This document shows positions 20,966 to 33,461 of a stretch of 64,000 bases of DNA, in pieces; the first letter of the stretch is position 1; each line of letters starts with the position of its first letter. The translations under genes were made by a program, and so were the position numbers. Below the pieces are notes generated by a model that was given only the letters and a program-made list of their open reading frames with translations, was not told where the DNA came from and made no database searches. The DNA is from Riptortus pedestris (lineage: Eukaryota; Arthropoda; Insecta; Hemiptera; Alydidae): positions 123,322,001-123,386,000 of the forward strand of contig CM032230.1 of the NCBI GenBank assembly GCA_019009955.1, written 5' to 3'.

Positions 20966-21419
20966 TTAATAGTATAAAATTGAATCTGGTAAAAGATAGT
21001 TTGTGTGTTGTAATAAGAAAAATACTTTGGATTTTTCATTTTACCCTTTCCCGAATCAATCCTCTCCATTGTCTGATGAAAACAATAGGATGCTTTTTAA
21101 TATACTGGCTTATTACTAATGTAAAATGAGTAAGTGGGGTTTTATTAAAGGGTGTTAACATTATATAAAGTGTGAATATCACTTTTAATATTAGAGTTGA
21201 AAAAAGAGATATATAGAGCAACAATTATGGGAAGTATAAAATAAAATGCTTTAAGGTTGCTTATATAACAATTTTCTATCTGACAAAATATAACAGGGAT
21301 ATTTTTAATTTGCTCACCCTCCCGTCCGTCTAAAACGTCCTTCGACTAGGTCAGATTTTAACCCTTTGCAATCATGATATTCAGTTTTACATGAAGCGCC
21401 TAAACTATATTTTTTTAAT
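20966..21419. other. Unassigned non-coding segment
   Basis: A+T-rich. Weak echoes of the HINE-like middle near 21300-21400 (CCCTCCCGTCCG...TTTTACATGAAGCGCC) in reverse. Confidence 0.3.
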
Positions 21420-21513
21420 CTCCTTGGTACTGTCGATGGACATTTAAGACATGTTTCAAAAATCGCGTCTTGAGTACAACCCCGATATCTGATTTCCCTT
21501 TAGAGGAAATCTG
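21420..21513 (-). mobile_element. HINE-like 5'-end fragment, reverse
   Basis: TGTCGATGGACATTTAAGAC...ATCGCGTCTTGAGTACAACC...GATTTCCCTTTAGAGGAAATC followed by TGCC: the reverse 5' end with palindrome. Confidence 0.55.
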
Positions 21514-21889
21514 CCACAAACTGGGAAAAAATCCGATCAATAAAAGATAATGGATGGCCAAAAGGTTTTCGCTCACGCGGTTTTTAGTTTGATGTCTAAA
21601 CAAAAAGAAAGAAAAGCCAATTTCAGGTTGACAGATCCCTTCTACCCCGGAAAAAAAAAATAAATAGAACAAGAAAATCCAATTTCACTAATACAATCTG
21701 GAAAATACTTTCCATTTGAATACAGCGCTCTGTTTGATGGCGGGATTAACTTTGCGCGGAGTAAGCCATCGATCAGAGAGAATTGGTTTTCTTGGAAAGG
21801 AGTCTCACCGAACGTGTTCTATTCTAATGCTGCAACCCAGTGTACCCGGAATCCACGAATTGGGCTACATCCTTTTACATTTTAGCAGA
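21514..21889. other. Unassigned non-coding segment
   Basis: No recognised gene. The two short open frames (21415-21672 minus, 21716-21916 plus) partly overlap HINE-like ends and have no motif. Confidence 0.3.
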
Positions 21890-22005
21890 TTCCCTTTAAG
21901 CGAAATCAGCTATTGAGGTCGTACTCATGACGCGATTTTCGAAACATTTCTTCAAATGTCCATCGATCCTATCCAGGAGATGACGAAAATGAGGTCCGTT
22001 CAAAA

Positions 22006-22077
<72 letters not shown>

Positions 22078-22510
22078 CTGTTACCGCTCTAGCGGTTGCA
22101 ATTATTGTTTAATCGTTACGAAACTCGATATTTAGTCGTTTTATGTAAAAATGAAGATCAAGTTCGTTAACGGCTAATATCAGACCAGGGGAAGGGGGGG
22201 TATAGACGCGAGAATTTTTGAAAATTCAAAATATCTCCGTTACTATACGTCAGATAGAAAAATTTTATAGAACCAAGCTTATTGCAAATTAAAGTTTCTA
22301 TAAATATTGCTATGTACATTTATTCACTATCTTGAATATTAACCGAGCTATTTGCATACGGACGAGCTAAGGACGCTTCTATTCCTTCCCGCCAAAAGCT
22401 AGTTCGGCCGTTTCCGTAATTGTTCGCCACTCGTATGGAGATTCCTCTATAGTATAACTTTACGTGGGAAATCTGCTTAGTTTACGCAGCTCCTGCGTGA
22501 CGGACGTTTT
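21890..22510 (+). mobile_element. HINE-like element, complete, forward
   Basis: AGCAGATTCCCTTTAAGCGAAATCAGC palindrome, TA core 22008-22073, TACCGCTCTAGCGGTTGC, GCCAAAAGCTAGTTCGGCC variant, hairpin ACGCAG-CTC-CTGCGT, end GACGGACGTTTT. Confidence 0.7.
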
Positions 22511-22956
22511 GACATTTCCGCACTCATTTTAACTAGTTTCGTCCGGACATCTGTACGTAACATAATTCCATAAATATAACGTCACATAACCCAAAAACGA
22601 TTGGGCTCCTCATGATCAAAATTGACTAAGGAAAAGGGGGTTTAGATAGGTCGCTGTTCTAATGTCGGGTTTGAGATTATCAGTAGCTTAAGGCAAGGAG
22701 ACCCTAATATACCATGTACAGTTTGATATTAATTGAGGAAACTTGAGGACAAACCCTTGAGCCACCATATACAACAGACTTACGCAACACCTACAGGCGA
22801 TGTATTCCATTCCCCGTATTTTTACCCTTATTGGGGGTAGTATATTGGAAATTTTGAGCTAAAAATATTTCAGTTTACCATCTCCTTTTATTAAGTTTTG
22901 AAGCGCTAAAATGGTATCACGAATTCGGGTTTTGATTATTTGATAACGATATCGGA
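22511..22956. other. Unassigned non-coding segment
   Basis: No recognised element or coding signal between two oppositely oriented HINE-like copies. Confidence 0.3.
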
Positions 22957-23528
22957 AAAGTCCGTCACGCAGGGGCTGCGTAAACTAAGCAGATTTATCA
23001 AGTGAATTTTAATAATAGATAAACCTACACACTGATAACACAACACCACCATGAATATTAGGTGAGTAAATACAAACGGCAAGAAGAAATCGTTCCCCTC
23101 CGGGCGGAAAGCGTCTCAAATGTAAACGAACAGGTCTGGCAACGGCTTTCAGTTATGTTTTTCTTTCCGACACCAGAAAGAGAAACAATAACTGAAACAT
23201 ATCAGAATATAACATATTAATTTTATTGAAAACTATCTACTATATCTAGTACTGTAATTTATAATGAATCAGAATAAATTTTATCGCAATCAATCAAATT
23301 TTAGTAGTCCAAAAATTTAAGACGGGGGGGGGGAGGGGGTCACAAGAACATATTTGCATGTATCTCGTAAAATAAAGGTCACTGTAAAACAATATTTGGT
23401 ATTTACGCTTCGAATAATGTAGTTTATTATAAAACAGAGTATTGTTTACGTAACGCCAGTAGAAATGGGGGTTTACTAAAGGCTGAAAACTGGAAAATGC
23501 AAATATCTCGGTTAATACTTAAGATATG

Positions 23529-23577
<49 letters not shown>

Positions 23578-23807
23578 ACATTTACAGCAAATTTAATTTT
23601 CAATAGGATTTATTCTATATACTTTTTCCATCCGACTTACAGTAAAGGAGATATTTCGAATTTTCGAAATTCTCCCCCTCTAAACCCCCCCCTCCCCCTG
23701 GTCCAATTTCAGCCATTAATGATCTTGATCTTTCGTTGTACATAAAACGGCTAAATATAGAGTTTGGTTACAATCAAAAAAGAATTGCGACCGCTAGAGC
23801 GGTAACA

Positions 23808-23865
<58 letters not shown>

Positions 23866-23977
23866 CAGTTTTGAACGGACCTCATTTTCGTCATCGACCG
23901 GGTAGGATCGATAGACATTTGAAGAAAAATTTCGAAAATTGCTTCATAAGTACGACCTCAATAGCTGATTTCATTTC
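22957..23977 (-). mobile_element. HINE-like element, long variant 3, reverse
   Basis: Starts AAAAGTCCGTCACGCAGGGG and has the ACACAACACCACCATGAATA 3' block also seen at 40540 and 43240. It has an expanded middle and ends at TACGACCTCAATAGCTGATTTC with a broken palindrome. Two TA tracts are present: the usual core (23814-23861) and a second at 23529-23575, where other copies have ATGTATATAACAATA. Confidence 0.65.
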
Positions 23978-24133
23978 AGGAAAAACTCCCATCGAGTTAT
24001 TTGTACTTCTTGATTCTGTGCCAACAGTTCCACTTCTACTCATTCGACTTTAACATGTGGTACTATGTAACTAAGTATCAATGGTTAGCCAAAATTATGG
24101 TTAACATAAGGATCTTACAAAGTAAGAATAATA

Positions 24134-25082
24134 TTGGGTTGTAACATATGAAATGACCGTTTGTAGAATCAGGAAAAAAATGAAAAATTGAGATCGTATC
24201 TGAAATATTATTTATTCAAAGTATTTACCATCATTTTCAATACACTTCTGCCAACGACTTACCAAGTTTTCTATCCCACTTTTGAAAAAGTTTGTGTCAC
24301 GTGTTGAAAGAAATTCAGAAAATGCATTTTTAATGTCTAAATCATCTGTAAAAAATTTTCCTCGCAAAAAGTTGTCCAAACTCCGAAAAAAGTGGTAGTC
24401 TGTAGGAGATAGATCAGAGGAATATGGGGGGGGGGGTGTAGTAGGACTTCATAGGCCAACTCCTTTAATTTGTCCACTGTCTGTATTGAAACATGTGGTC
24501 GGGCGTAGTCATGAAGCAGAATCGGTCCTTTCCTGTATACCAATGCCGGCTGTTGCTTGATCAAATTTTGATGCATTTGCTCAATTTCTTGGCAGTATAA
24601 TGTGGAATCAATTGTTTTGCCCTTTGGTAGAAAAGAATAATGAATTACCCCGGCCATAGACCACAACAGCTTTTTTAAGATCTTCGTCCTCCACTGATGA
24701 GTGAGGTCGTCCACGGGGCTGATTTTCTAAAGTCGTATCTCCTGAAGAAAATTTTGAAAACCAACGACGAATAGTTCTTTCATTAGCACTTCCTTCGCCA
24801 AACGCATGATTAATATTCCTTGCTGACTGGGCCGTGGAATGACCAAGTTTATACTCGTAAAAGAAAATTATCCGGAAATCGCGTGTTTCCATGTTCCCGA
24901 TTGATATTAAACTAAAATATGTAAGCCTACTAGGGACAAAAACAAACATAGCTTGCGACTAGAGGATTAACAAATGTTTATTATAGATGGTAAATATTTT
25001 GCTTGGAACCAACACACAACGTTTTAATCCTTTATAAAGATTAGGGTTTAAAAAATCGGACACTTCATGTGTTACAGCCCAA
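24134..25082 (-). mobile_element. Mariner element, internally deleted
   Basis: Flanked by TA on each side (24132-24133 and 25083-25084). The termini are imperfect inverted repeats: TTGGGTTGTAACATATGAAA at left and, inverted, TTGGGCTGTAACACATGAAG at right. 949 bp compared with roughly 1.3 kb for intact mariners. The encoded protein resembles irritans-type mariner transposase. Confidence 0.85.
24212..24892 (-). pseudogene. Mariner transposase pseudogene
   Basis: Starts METRDFRIIFFYEYKLGHS. The N-terminal helix-turn-helix half (TAQSARNINHAFGEG, ERTIRRWFSKF, GRPHSS) runs to about 24640. A large internal deletion removes the region with the first catalytic Asp. The C-terminal half retains AGVIHYSFLPKG, HDYARPHV (second Asp) and, after a frameshift in a run of G/C near 24430, SPTDYHFF (third Asp, DD34D type). 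It ends ...CIENDGKYFE and stop at 24212-24214. It has about 680 of roughly 1,040 coding bases and cannot be active. The downstream frame contains RSLDNFLRGKFF. Confidence 0.85.
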
Positions 25083-25084
25083 TA

Positions 25085-25543
25085 GAACAATATATAAGAT
25101 GATGTCATCTGTGAGATAATCAAGGACGAACGAAACTTTCTTAGTTCAGTAGTTAATTCAGTTGTCCAATTTATTTTTTACTTAGTTAACATTTTAGAAT
25201 CATTTTGCTTGTTTATGCTATTCTACATTCCCTTTTATAGTCCTTTTATCACCGAAATACGACTCTAAAATAGCGGAAGTTTAACAGATGAAAAACAAAA
25301 TTGTCCATAATAATGCCACTTCAAAATTTTTATATATATAATAAAATGAGGCGACCTTACCGCCGAAATGGTCAAGGTAAGACTATAAAGGTGGAAACGG
25401 GTTATATTATTGATATTAACTACAGAGACGAATAAGAACATGAGTTATATTATCAAATATGTTTGTGAACTGAAGAATAGATTTATTATTCAAGAAATTG
25501 AATTCAATATTACTCGCTCATTCTAACTCTTAATTAAGGTACA
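25085..25543. other. Unassigned non-coding segment
   Basis: A+T-rich, no recognised gene or repeat. Confidence 0.3.
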
Positions 25544-25670
25544 ATTTTAGCAGATTTCCCTTAAGGGAAATCAGCTATTGAGGTTGTACTCATGACGGTA
25601 TTTTCGAAATTTTTATTCAAATGTCCATCGATCCTACCTATTAGATGACGAAAATGAGGTCCGTTCAAAA

Positions 25671-25728
<58 letters not shown>

Positions 25729-26178
25729 TTATTTATTTGTCTGTTACCGCTCTAGCGGTCACAATTTTTGTTTGATCGTTACCAAGCTCGATATTTAGTC
25801 GTTTATGTAAAAAGAAAGATCAAGTTCGTCAACGGCTGAAATCGGACCAGTGGGAGGGGGGGGGGGTTTAGAGGGGAGGATTTTCGAAAATTCGAAATAT
25901 CTCCGTTACTGTACGTCGGATCGAAAAATTGTACAAAATCAATCTTATTACAAATTAAATTTACTATAAATATTGTTATATACATTTATTCTCTATCTTG
26001 AATATTAACCGAGATATTTGAATTTTTATGAAATCTGGGCGGCTAACGGACTAGTGACTTTCCCGCCAAAAGCTAGTTCGGCCGTTTCCTTAACTTCTCG
26101 GCTCTCGTGAGATTTCTCTATTGTTAAACATCACGTGGGAAATCTGCTTAGTTTACGCAGCCCCTGCGTGACTTTTTT
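25544..26178 (+). mobile_element. HINE-like element, complete, forward
   Basis: TTTTAGCAGATTTCCCTTAAGGG, TA core 25674-25722 followed by (TTTA)n, TACCGCTCTAGCGGTC, a G-run in the centre, CCCGCCAAAAGCTAG, hairpin ACGCAG-CCC-CTGCGT, then GAC directly joined to TTTTTT (GGAC lost). Confidence 0.75.
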
Positions 26179-26182
26179 TATT

Positions 26183-26600
26183 AAAAGTTAGTCACGCAGG
26201 GCTGCGTAAACTAAGCAGATTTCCCACGTGCTTTTATAAAACATTTGTAATCTAAACTCAACAAATATTCTCTATTTAAAAGTAAAATCCGATGAGTAGA
26301 AGTAGGGGGGGGGGGGTTTCTATAGAAGGCAGAAAACAAGAAAATGCGAATAACTCGCTTAATACTTGAGTAACGAGCAAATGCATAGAATAACAATTGT
26401 AGAATATAAAAAGTTTAACAAGATTGGATCTATAACATTTTACAATACGGCTCATAATAAGGAAGATATTTTGAATTTTCTGTCTCTCCACCTCTCTAGA
26501 CCACCACTATTCTATGCCCGATTTCAGCCAATAACAAATACAATCTTTAACGTTGACTGAAACGGCAAAATATCGAGCATGGTATAGATTAAATAAATAT
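26183..26600 (-). mobile_element. HINE-like fragment, variant 4, reverse
   Basis: Begins AAAAGTTAGTCACGCAGGGC four bases after the end of the previous forward copy, so the two stand tail to tail. It continues with a middle (GATGAGTAGAAGTAGGGG, GAAAACAAGAAAATGCG) also seen at 45060-45150. The 5' half is lost. Confidence 0.6.
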
Positions 26601-26737
26601 TTTCGAGTAAAGAACGAAACATCTTAATTGATGGCGTCACCACATGCCGTATTTGCAATTACCTCACAAAGTAATAGTTCAATGAAAACCATATTTATTA
26701 TTTAAATTCTGTTCTCTTAGTCTTTCTTTGTACCCAG

Positions 26738-27212
26738 ATTTTTAGCAGATTTCCCTTGAGGGAAATCAGCTATTGAGGTTGTACTCATGGTGCGATTTTC
26801 GAAAATATTCTTCTTTGTTTGATTGTTACCAAACTCGATATTTAAACGTTTTATGCAAAAAGACAGATCAAGTTCGTTAATGGCTGAAATCGGACCAGTG
26901 GGAGGGGGATTTTTGAAAATTCGAAATATCTCCGGTACCATGCGTCGGATCAAAAAATTGTATAGAATCAATCTTATTTTAAATAAAATTTACTATAAAT
27001 ATTGTTCTATACATTTATTCTCTATCTTGAATATTAACCGAGTTATTTGCATTTTTATTAAGTTTGGTCCGAAACGGACGACTGAATTTCCCGCCAAAAG
27101 CTAGTTCGGCCCTTTGCCGTAATTGTTCGGCTCTCGTATCGATATTTCTCTATTGTATAACTTCACGTGTGAAATCTGCTTAGTTTACGCATCCCCTGCG
27201 GACGGACTTTTT
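26738..27212 (+). mobile_element. HINE-like element, core deleted, forward
   Basis: Both termini present (TTTTAGCAGATTTCCCTTGAGGG; hairpin ACGCAT-CCC-CTGCG, GACGGAC, TTTTTT). The TA core and its flanks are missing: TTTTCGAAAATATTCTTC joins directly to TTTGTTTGATTGTTACC. Confidence 0.7.
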
Positions 27213-27354
27213 TAGTTAACCATAGTTGCTTAGGTACATAGTTGCACATGTAAAAATCGATGAGTAGAAGTTGAAATCATTGTTCAATGAAAGCCATATA
27301 AAGTATTTAACTTTGAAATGAAGTGGTGCATGATATAACCACTTATAGTTAATA

Positions 27355-27691
27355 TCACAAAAGTAAGAGTGGGGATTTACTAAAGTCCGAAATCTAAAAT
27401 ATGGAAATATATCGGTTAATATTCAATATAGAGAAAACATGTATATAACAACATTTATAGAACATTACATCTGCGATAAGAGTGATTTTCGATCCGACGC
27501 ATAACGATGATATTGAATTTTCTAAATTCTCCCCCTCCAAACCCCCCCCCCCCCACTTCTCCGATTCTAAGTGTTAACAACCTTCATTTTTACATAAAAT
27601 GTTTAAATATCGAGTTGGGTAACGAACAAACAAAACTGCCACCGCTAGAGCGTTAACAGACAAATATGTGTGTGTGTGTGTGTGTGTGTGT

Positions 27692-27734
<43 letters not shown>

Positions 27735-27812
27735 TATCGATCGATGGACATTTGAAGACATTTTATAAAATCACAACATGAGTACTGCCTATTGAGCTGA
27801 TTTTCCCTAAGC
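27355..27812 (-). mobile_element. HINE-like fragment, variant 2, reverse
   Basis: From AGTGGGGATTTACTAAAGTCC to the reversed 5' end (GATCGATGGACATTTGAAG...GCTGATTTTCCC). The core is a compound (GT)n(TA)n at 27666-27731. The 3' hairpin is absent. Confidence 0.55.
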
Positions 27813-28762
27813 AAAATTTCCTGAAAATGAAGTTAACCCTCAATTGTGAATCGATGTTATGGCGTATAACCACCGCGCACACAGAAATTCTCGTTAATAG
27901 TAACTAATTTTATAAAATAAGTTGGTTTCTACAACAAGCACGCATGGAGTATGTTTGGTTTTCCCTACTTACTTATTTAAAATATAAATATACACTTTTT
28001 CATTCACACGCACCAATAAGTTTACTACGTTTTTTCATCTATAAAAAAAGTCTGCCGAATAAAAAAATATCTCGAATTATGTTAATTAAGAAGCGTAGTT
28101 GGTAGAGGATAATTATTTTTTTAGTTTGACTAATTAACTCTGATATTTTTTTAGGAACAACATTTCGTAGTTTCGTAGTGATATTCTGAAGAAGGAGAAT
28201 TAATTTTAAATCTTGCTGAATCTTGATAAGTAGTAATTTTTCCACTTATACAGGCAAATTATTAAGAGTTAGAAAACATTAAGGGTTAGTGTACTCATCC
28301 AGCAATATTTAATAAATTAAGGCTGTTGATTATTTATTTACTTTTTGACAGGATCCTCCTCTCACTCTCCACAACAAATAAATAAAAAATATGTATAAAC
28401 ACACTTGTGTAAATGTACTTTAGAAAATTAACATGAGGAAATAATTGTTTTAGAAGCAGTTAAAAAGCCTAATGCTTTATAGAGGAAAGTCGAAATAAAC
28501 TTCCTTGTTTCCAGAGAATTATTTATTTGAGCTTGTAACTTCGGTAATTGGCAGCTCATGTCATATTCAGATCATTTACCACGAACAAATTGTGTGTTTA
28601 AATATGTTATATGTTAAGCATATTGTTTTTAAGTACTTATATAATAATGTTTATAATTTTCGATGACCCTTGATTTGAATTTTGGTCTCATGGGGCCTCA
28701 ATGCACTAACCAAATGTATCATCTTGCGAGAAGTAGGACTTAATTGTTTTCTACCTCCAAAC
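27813..28762. other. Unassigned non-coding segment
   Basis: About 0.95 kb of A+T-rich DNA with no recognised gene or repeat. Confidence 0.3.
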
Positions 28763-29209
28763 TGTCTCCAAACTACGGCCCGAGGGCCACATCCAGCCCG
28801 TGGACAGATTTTGACCGGCCCGCGGAGAACTAGCATACTTGAAAACTCCTTTTAGAGAACAAATTTTTTATAGCAAATTAAATTTAGTTTACTGAAGTGT
28901 TCTAATTTTATGTTGAATAATTACCACCAGATGTCGTGTCACGTTACTCCTCATGGCTCGTACTCTACGACTAATCTAGAAATGACAGATAATGACAGGA
29001 AAATTAATAATATGTAGTGTTGCCGTTTTGCGGACTTTAGTCCGATTTGCAGCCTTTTTTAAACGTTGCGTACTTTTTCGGGCTTTTTTTTTTCATCAGT
29101 GGACTATTTCACTTTTTACCACCGGCAAAAATGATAATATGGTTTTGGCCCTCGGAACTTACTGGAGTAATCAGTATGGCCCAAAGGCTGGAAAGTTTGG
29201 AGACCCCTG
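28763..29209. mobile_element. Possible hAT-like non-autonomous element
   Basis: The right end, read inverted, is CAGGGGTCTCCAAACTTTCC followed by AGCCTTTGGGCCATACTG. The left end has TGTCTCCAAACTACGGCCCG then AGGGCCACATCCAGCCCG. Such GC-rich, GGGCC-bearing termini are typical of hAT elements in animals. The two ends match only over TCTCCAAACT, and no 8-bp duplication was found. The open frames inside are unlikely to be genes. Confidence 0.4.
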
Positions 29210-29454
29210 GGTTAAAGTATTCATAGGTGGAGGCGTTGGTCTTAATACACTTGGTAAACTCAACAGGCATGGGCTCGATATCCATGTGAGTTATAGGAAC
29301 TCATATAATGGCAAACTAACTATATAGAATTCCCACGTTGTATACAAAAGGTTGGTAACCTGTAGACAATTCGTCCAAATTACCTATAAATAACTTTTAT
29401 TCTTATTTTTCATCTTAGCTGTCAGCATTAAGTAGAGACGGTTTGGGCTTCAAT
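29210..29454. other. Unassigned non-coding segment
   Basis: No recognised feature. Confidence 0.3.
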
Positions 29455-29579
29455 TTTTTAATAGATTCCCCCGAACAGAAAACAGCTATTGAGGTCGTAC
29501 TCATGACGAGATTTTCGAAAAACTTCTTCAATTATCTATCGATCCTACCCAAGATATGACGAAAATAAGGTCCGTTCAA

Positions 29580-29640
<61 letters not shown>

Positions 29641-29940
29641 CCGTTAACACTCCAGCGGTCGCAAATTTTGTTTGATAGTTACCAAACTAGATACTTAAAC
29701 GTTTAATGTAAAAATGAAGATTATGTTCGTTAACGGCTAAAATCGAACAAGTGGGAGGGGGTTTTAGAGGGAAAGAATTTCAAAAATTTGTATAGAACTA
29801 ACCTTATCGCGAATGCGATGTTTTAAAAATATTGCAGTTATTGTTATATACATGTTTTCCCTAAATTGAATATTAACCGAGATATTTCCATAATTTAGTT
29901 TTCGGGCATCAGTAAACCCCTGTTCCTACTCATGTCATAT
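29455..29940 (+). mobile_element. HINE-like element, variant 2, 3'-truncated, forward
   Basis: Degenerate 5' palindrome (AATAGATTCCCCCGAACAGAAAACAGC), TA core 29583-29637, AACACTCCAGCGGTCGC, the GTGGGAGGGGG block and the beginning of the variant-2 tail. Cut by the next copy. Confidence 0.6.
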
Positions 29941-29943
29941 TAA

Positions 29944-30732
<789 letters not shown>

Positions 30733-30868
30733 CGCTGTTATATTATGAAGCACTTTATTTGAAGCCTAAATACCAAATATTTTTTCTCATCGAACTTTTA
30801 CGTTTTGAGATAAATGTAAATACTTGACGAACGTGAGAAACCTGATTAGTTAACGCAGCCCCTGCTTG
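30733..30868 (+). mobile_element. HINE-like variant-2 3' fragment
   Basis: TTATATTATGAAGCACTTT, GAACTTTTACGTTTTGAGAT, GAGAAACCTGATTAGTTAAC and GCAGCCCCTGC: the variant-2 3' end. Together with 29455-29940 it may be one element split by the reverse copy at 29944-30732. Confidence 0.55.
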
Positions 30869-31178
30869 CTTTTAGTTCAAAGTTTGACAAGACTATCGCG
30901 GAAAGGATCTTGTAGAAGCAGGATAATATGGTTCGATGCACATAGCGCTGAGCCAAATTATCGCTGTAATTGATAGCGTTAGGCGTAATTAACACATAAA
31001 ACCAGCAATTAACAGGTTGCGCAAAGCTTGTAGTATTTTTGTTGATAATTCGATTTTTCACCTAAATATGTTGACTTAGATCCAATATACACATTTGTAT
31101 AATATTGAAAATCTATTTGTTTGAAAGATGAATAAATGGGACCAGGAGAAAATTTTCCCAGCGTTTTTTTTTGTTTTT
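30869..31178. other. Unassigned non-coding segment
   Basis: No recognised feature. Confidence 0.3.
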
Positions 31179-31542
31179 TTTTAGCAGATTTTCGAAAGTT
31201 TTCTTCAAATGTCCATCTATCCTACCTAGGAGATGACGAAAATGAGGTCCTTTCAAAATTGAGTGTGTATATATATATATCTGTTACCGCTCTAGCGGTC
31301 CAGAATTTTCGTCTTATCGTTACCCAACTTGATACAAAATCGTTTTATACAAAAAGAAATATCAAGTGCGTCGGCTGAAATCGGACCAAGGAGAGGGGAG
31401 TGGTTTATGCGTCGGATCGAAAAATTGTATAAATACCAAATACTGTTTTCATTGAACTTTTACGTTTTGAGATAAATGCAAATACGTGACGCTCGTGAGA
31501 AATCTTCTTAGTTAACGCAGCCCCTGCGTGACGGAATTTGGT
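31179..31542 (+). mobile_element. HINE-like element, internally deleted, forward
   Basis: Starts TTTTAGCAGATTTTCG (inner palindrome lost), keeps AATGAGGTCC, a tiny TA core near 31268, TACCGCTCTAGCGG and CGTCGGATCG. It then jumps to the variant-2 tail and GCAGCCCCTGCGTGACGG. Confidence 0.6.
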
Positions 31543-31607
31543 TTTTAAATTTCTTTTAGTATGGACTTCAGTCGAGGTTAGGCAAGAGAGTTAGTAATCT
31601 ATATTAT

Positions 31608-31783
31608 TATTATTATTATTTATTAACGTCCACTTTTTGCAACTCAGGCTAATTGGGACGGGTTATCTACAGGTTACCACCCTTTTCTAGCCAGGGTGGA
31701 ACATAGGATGTTATTTAATGAATTTCGTCACTAAATAATTTCCTTTACCCAGGCAAGAATCGAACTCGCCACTCTAGGTTTAA
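31608..31783 (-). mobile_element. tRNA-derived SINE, copy 5, 5'-truncated
   Basis: Minus strand: AACCTAGAGTGGCGAGTTCG (B box) through CCACCCTGGCTAGAAAAGGG, GGTAACCTGTAGATAACCCG and TCCCAATTAGCCTGAGTTGC. It ends in TTAATAAATAATAATAATAA, showing a (TAA)n-type 3' tail. The A box is missing. Confidence 0.8.
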
Positions 31784-31839
31784 GTAATCTATAGTTAATC
31801 CAGGTATAAACAGAACAACGGGCATATGACAAATAAAAT

Positions 31840-32640
31840 GTTAATGTAATACATGCTGTACCGAAGGATGGGACAGGCTCAATTCTATTTTGAGTTGCAG
31901 GCCTTTGAAAAGGAAATAAATTTATTTAAACTGCAGCGATACTGCAGTTTAAATTAGAAACACCCCTTGTTCATAGACAGTCAACAATTTAATAGAACTA
32001 TATCATCAAGGTAATTCCGGTAAAATACCGTGACCTCTGTGAAAATTCTCCCCTGTAAACCCTGTGAGTAAGGCTTTATAAATAGGCTGACAACGTAATT
32101 ACCGGAGAAATTATTTAGATAAAAAAAACACACAACTCCCGCCCCACCCCTAAAAATAAAGGATTGAATATGATTAAATTGAATACGAACGGAATTAAAT
32201 TAATAGGTTATTCTAAGCTAATAATATGATACCGTCCCAATTAACAAAAATCAAAGTACTAATAACAGTGTACATCGAACGGGGCATGAGTGTTATGCTG
32301 CCGAAACGAGGGAGAGCTCCGGCCGACCATTCAATTTTGAGAAAAATAAGAAAATAATTGCTATTTAAGCTTTCATTTTTGGACATGTAAATCCATTGAT
32401 GAGAAGATTTTACACCTGTTGCTCCTCCTGAGTACATGGAAATATGAATATGGATGTGCTCCGCATTCTCGAAAATTCACTATCTCAGCCTTAACATGCA
32501 ACATACCGTTATCAACTGCTGGTTTGTTTGCGCCGCAGACCTTAAAATTTAAATAACCATTTCCGTAATAGTATTGTAATTTCTATAGCTAGAAGTGTAT
32601 ATTATGATAAATAGGTATTAAACTTTATATTTTTTTAACT
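31840..32640 (-). repeat. Dispersed repeat family E, minus copy
   Basis: Inverse of 19117-19800 (see that entry), with interruptions. Both copies share the CTGCAG/ACTGCAGT and GGCTTTATAAA regions. No gene visible; the frame at 32213-32437 lies in the repeat. Confidence 0.6.
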
Positions 32641-32695
32641 GTTGCATTAGTTAATCCAAGTTATGTTATTTCGTACTTGGTTTATAAGTACGATA

Positions 32696-33056
32696 ATTAT
32701 AAGTTCGTTAACGGCTGAAATCGAACCAGTGAGAGGGGAGGTTTAGACGGGAGGATTTTCGAAAATTCGAAATATCTCCGTTACTATACGTCGGATCGAA
32801 AAATTGTACAGATTTAATATTATTGCAAATTAAAGTTACTATAAATATTGTTATATACATTTATTCTCTATCTTGAATATTAACCGAGATATTTGCATTT
32901 TTATTAAATCTGGGCGGCTAACAGACGGGTGACTTTCCCGCCAAAAGCTAGTTCGGCCGTTTCCTTAACTGCTCGACTCTCGTGAAATTTCTCTATTATA
33001 AAACTTCACGTGGGAAATCTGCTTAGTTTACGCAGCCACTGCGTGACGGACTTTTA
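32696..33056 (+). mobile_element. HINE-like element, 5'-truncated, forward
   Basis: Begins at AAGTTCGTTAACGGCTGAAATC and runs to hairpin ACGCAG-CCA-CTGCGT, GACGGAC, TTTT. CCCGCCAAAAGCTAG variant, no 72-bp segment. Confidence 0.7.
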
Positions 33057-33461
33057 ATGATTTCGTGAATGAATCGATTCATTTCTCTCCCAAACGATAA
33101 ATACACTCCAATATTCGTCTTCATTGAAATGAATTTATAGAAAACCATCAACGAGGAAAACGCAGAGGTTCCCTTTGTAATATATATTGGAAGGAAGTTC
33201 CATTTTGAAGTGGGGTCAGTAAATGTCGGCTAAAGATAATTGGAGCATGCATAACTCCACGTGTTCCATATTCAAATCAAATCAAAGAAATATTATTGTC
33301 AATTGTATTTTTCCACTATAAACCTAATAAAGTTGTGGAAAACATCTTCAGTGGCAAAGAAATTGCACAGAGTGGCAGTTACATAGCGTGCCAGAGGAGG
33401 TATTTTATATTTAAAAGGACTTCCGTCTGACATAAAATGGGCATATAATACTACGAGTTCT
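33057..33461. other. Unassigned non-coding segment
   Basis: No recognised gene or repeat. Confidence 0.3.

Noticed and set aside
23497..24053. Two open frames of 82 and 105 codons with poly-Ile/Tyr
   Set aside because: Translation of TA microsatellites within a HINE-like copy.
28992..29327. 111-codon open frame
   Set aside because: Lies in and beyond a hAT-like non-autonomous element whose terminal GGGCC sequences keep the frame open. No protein motif.
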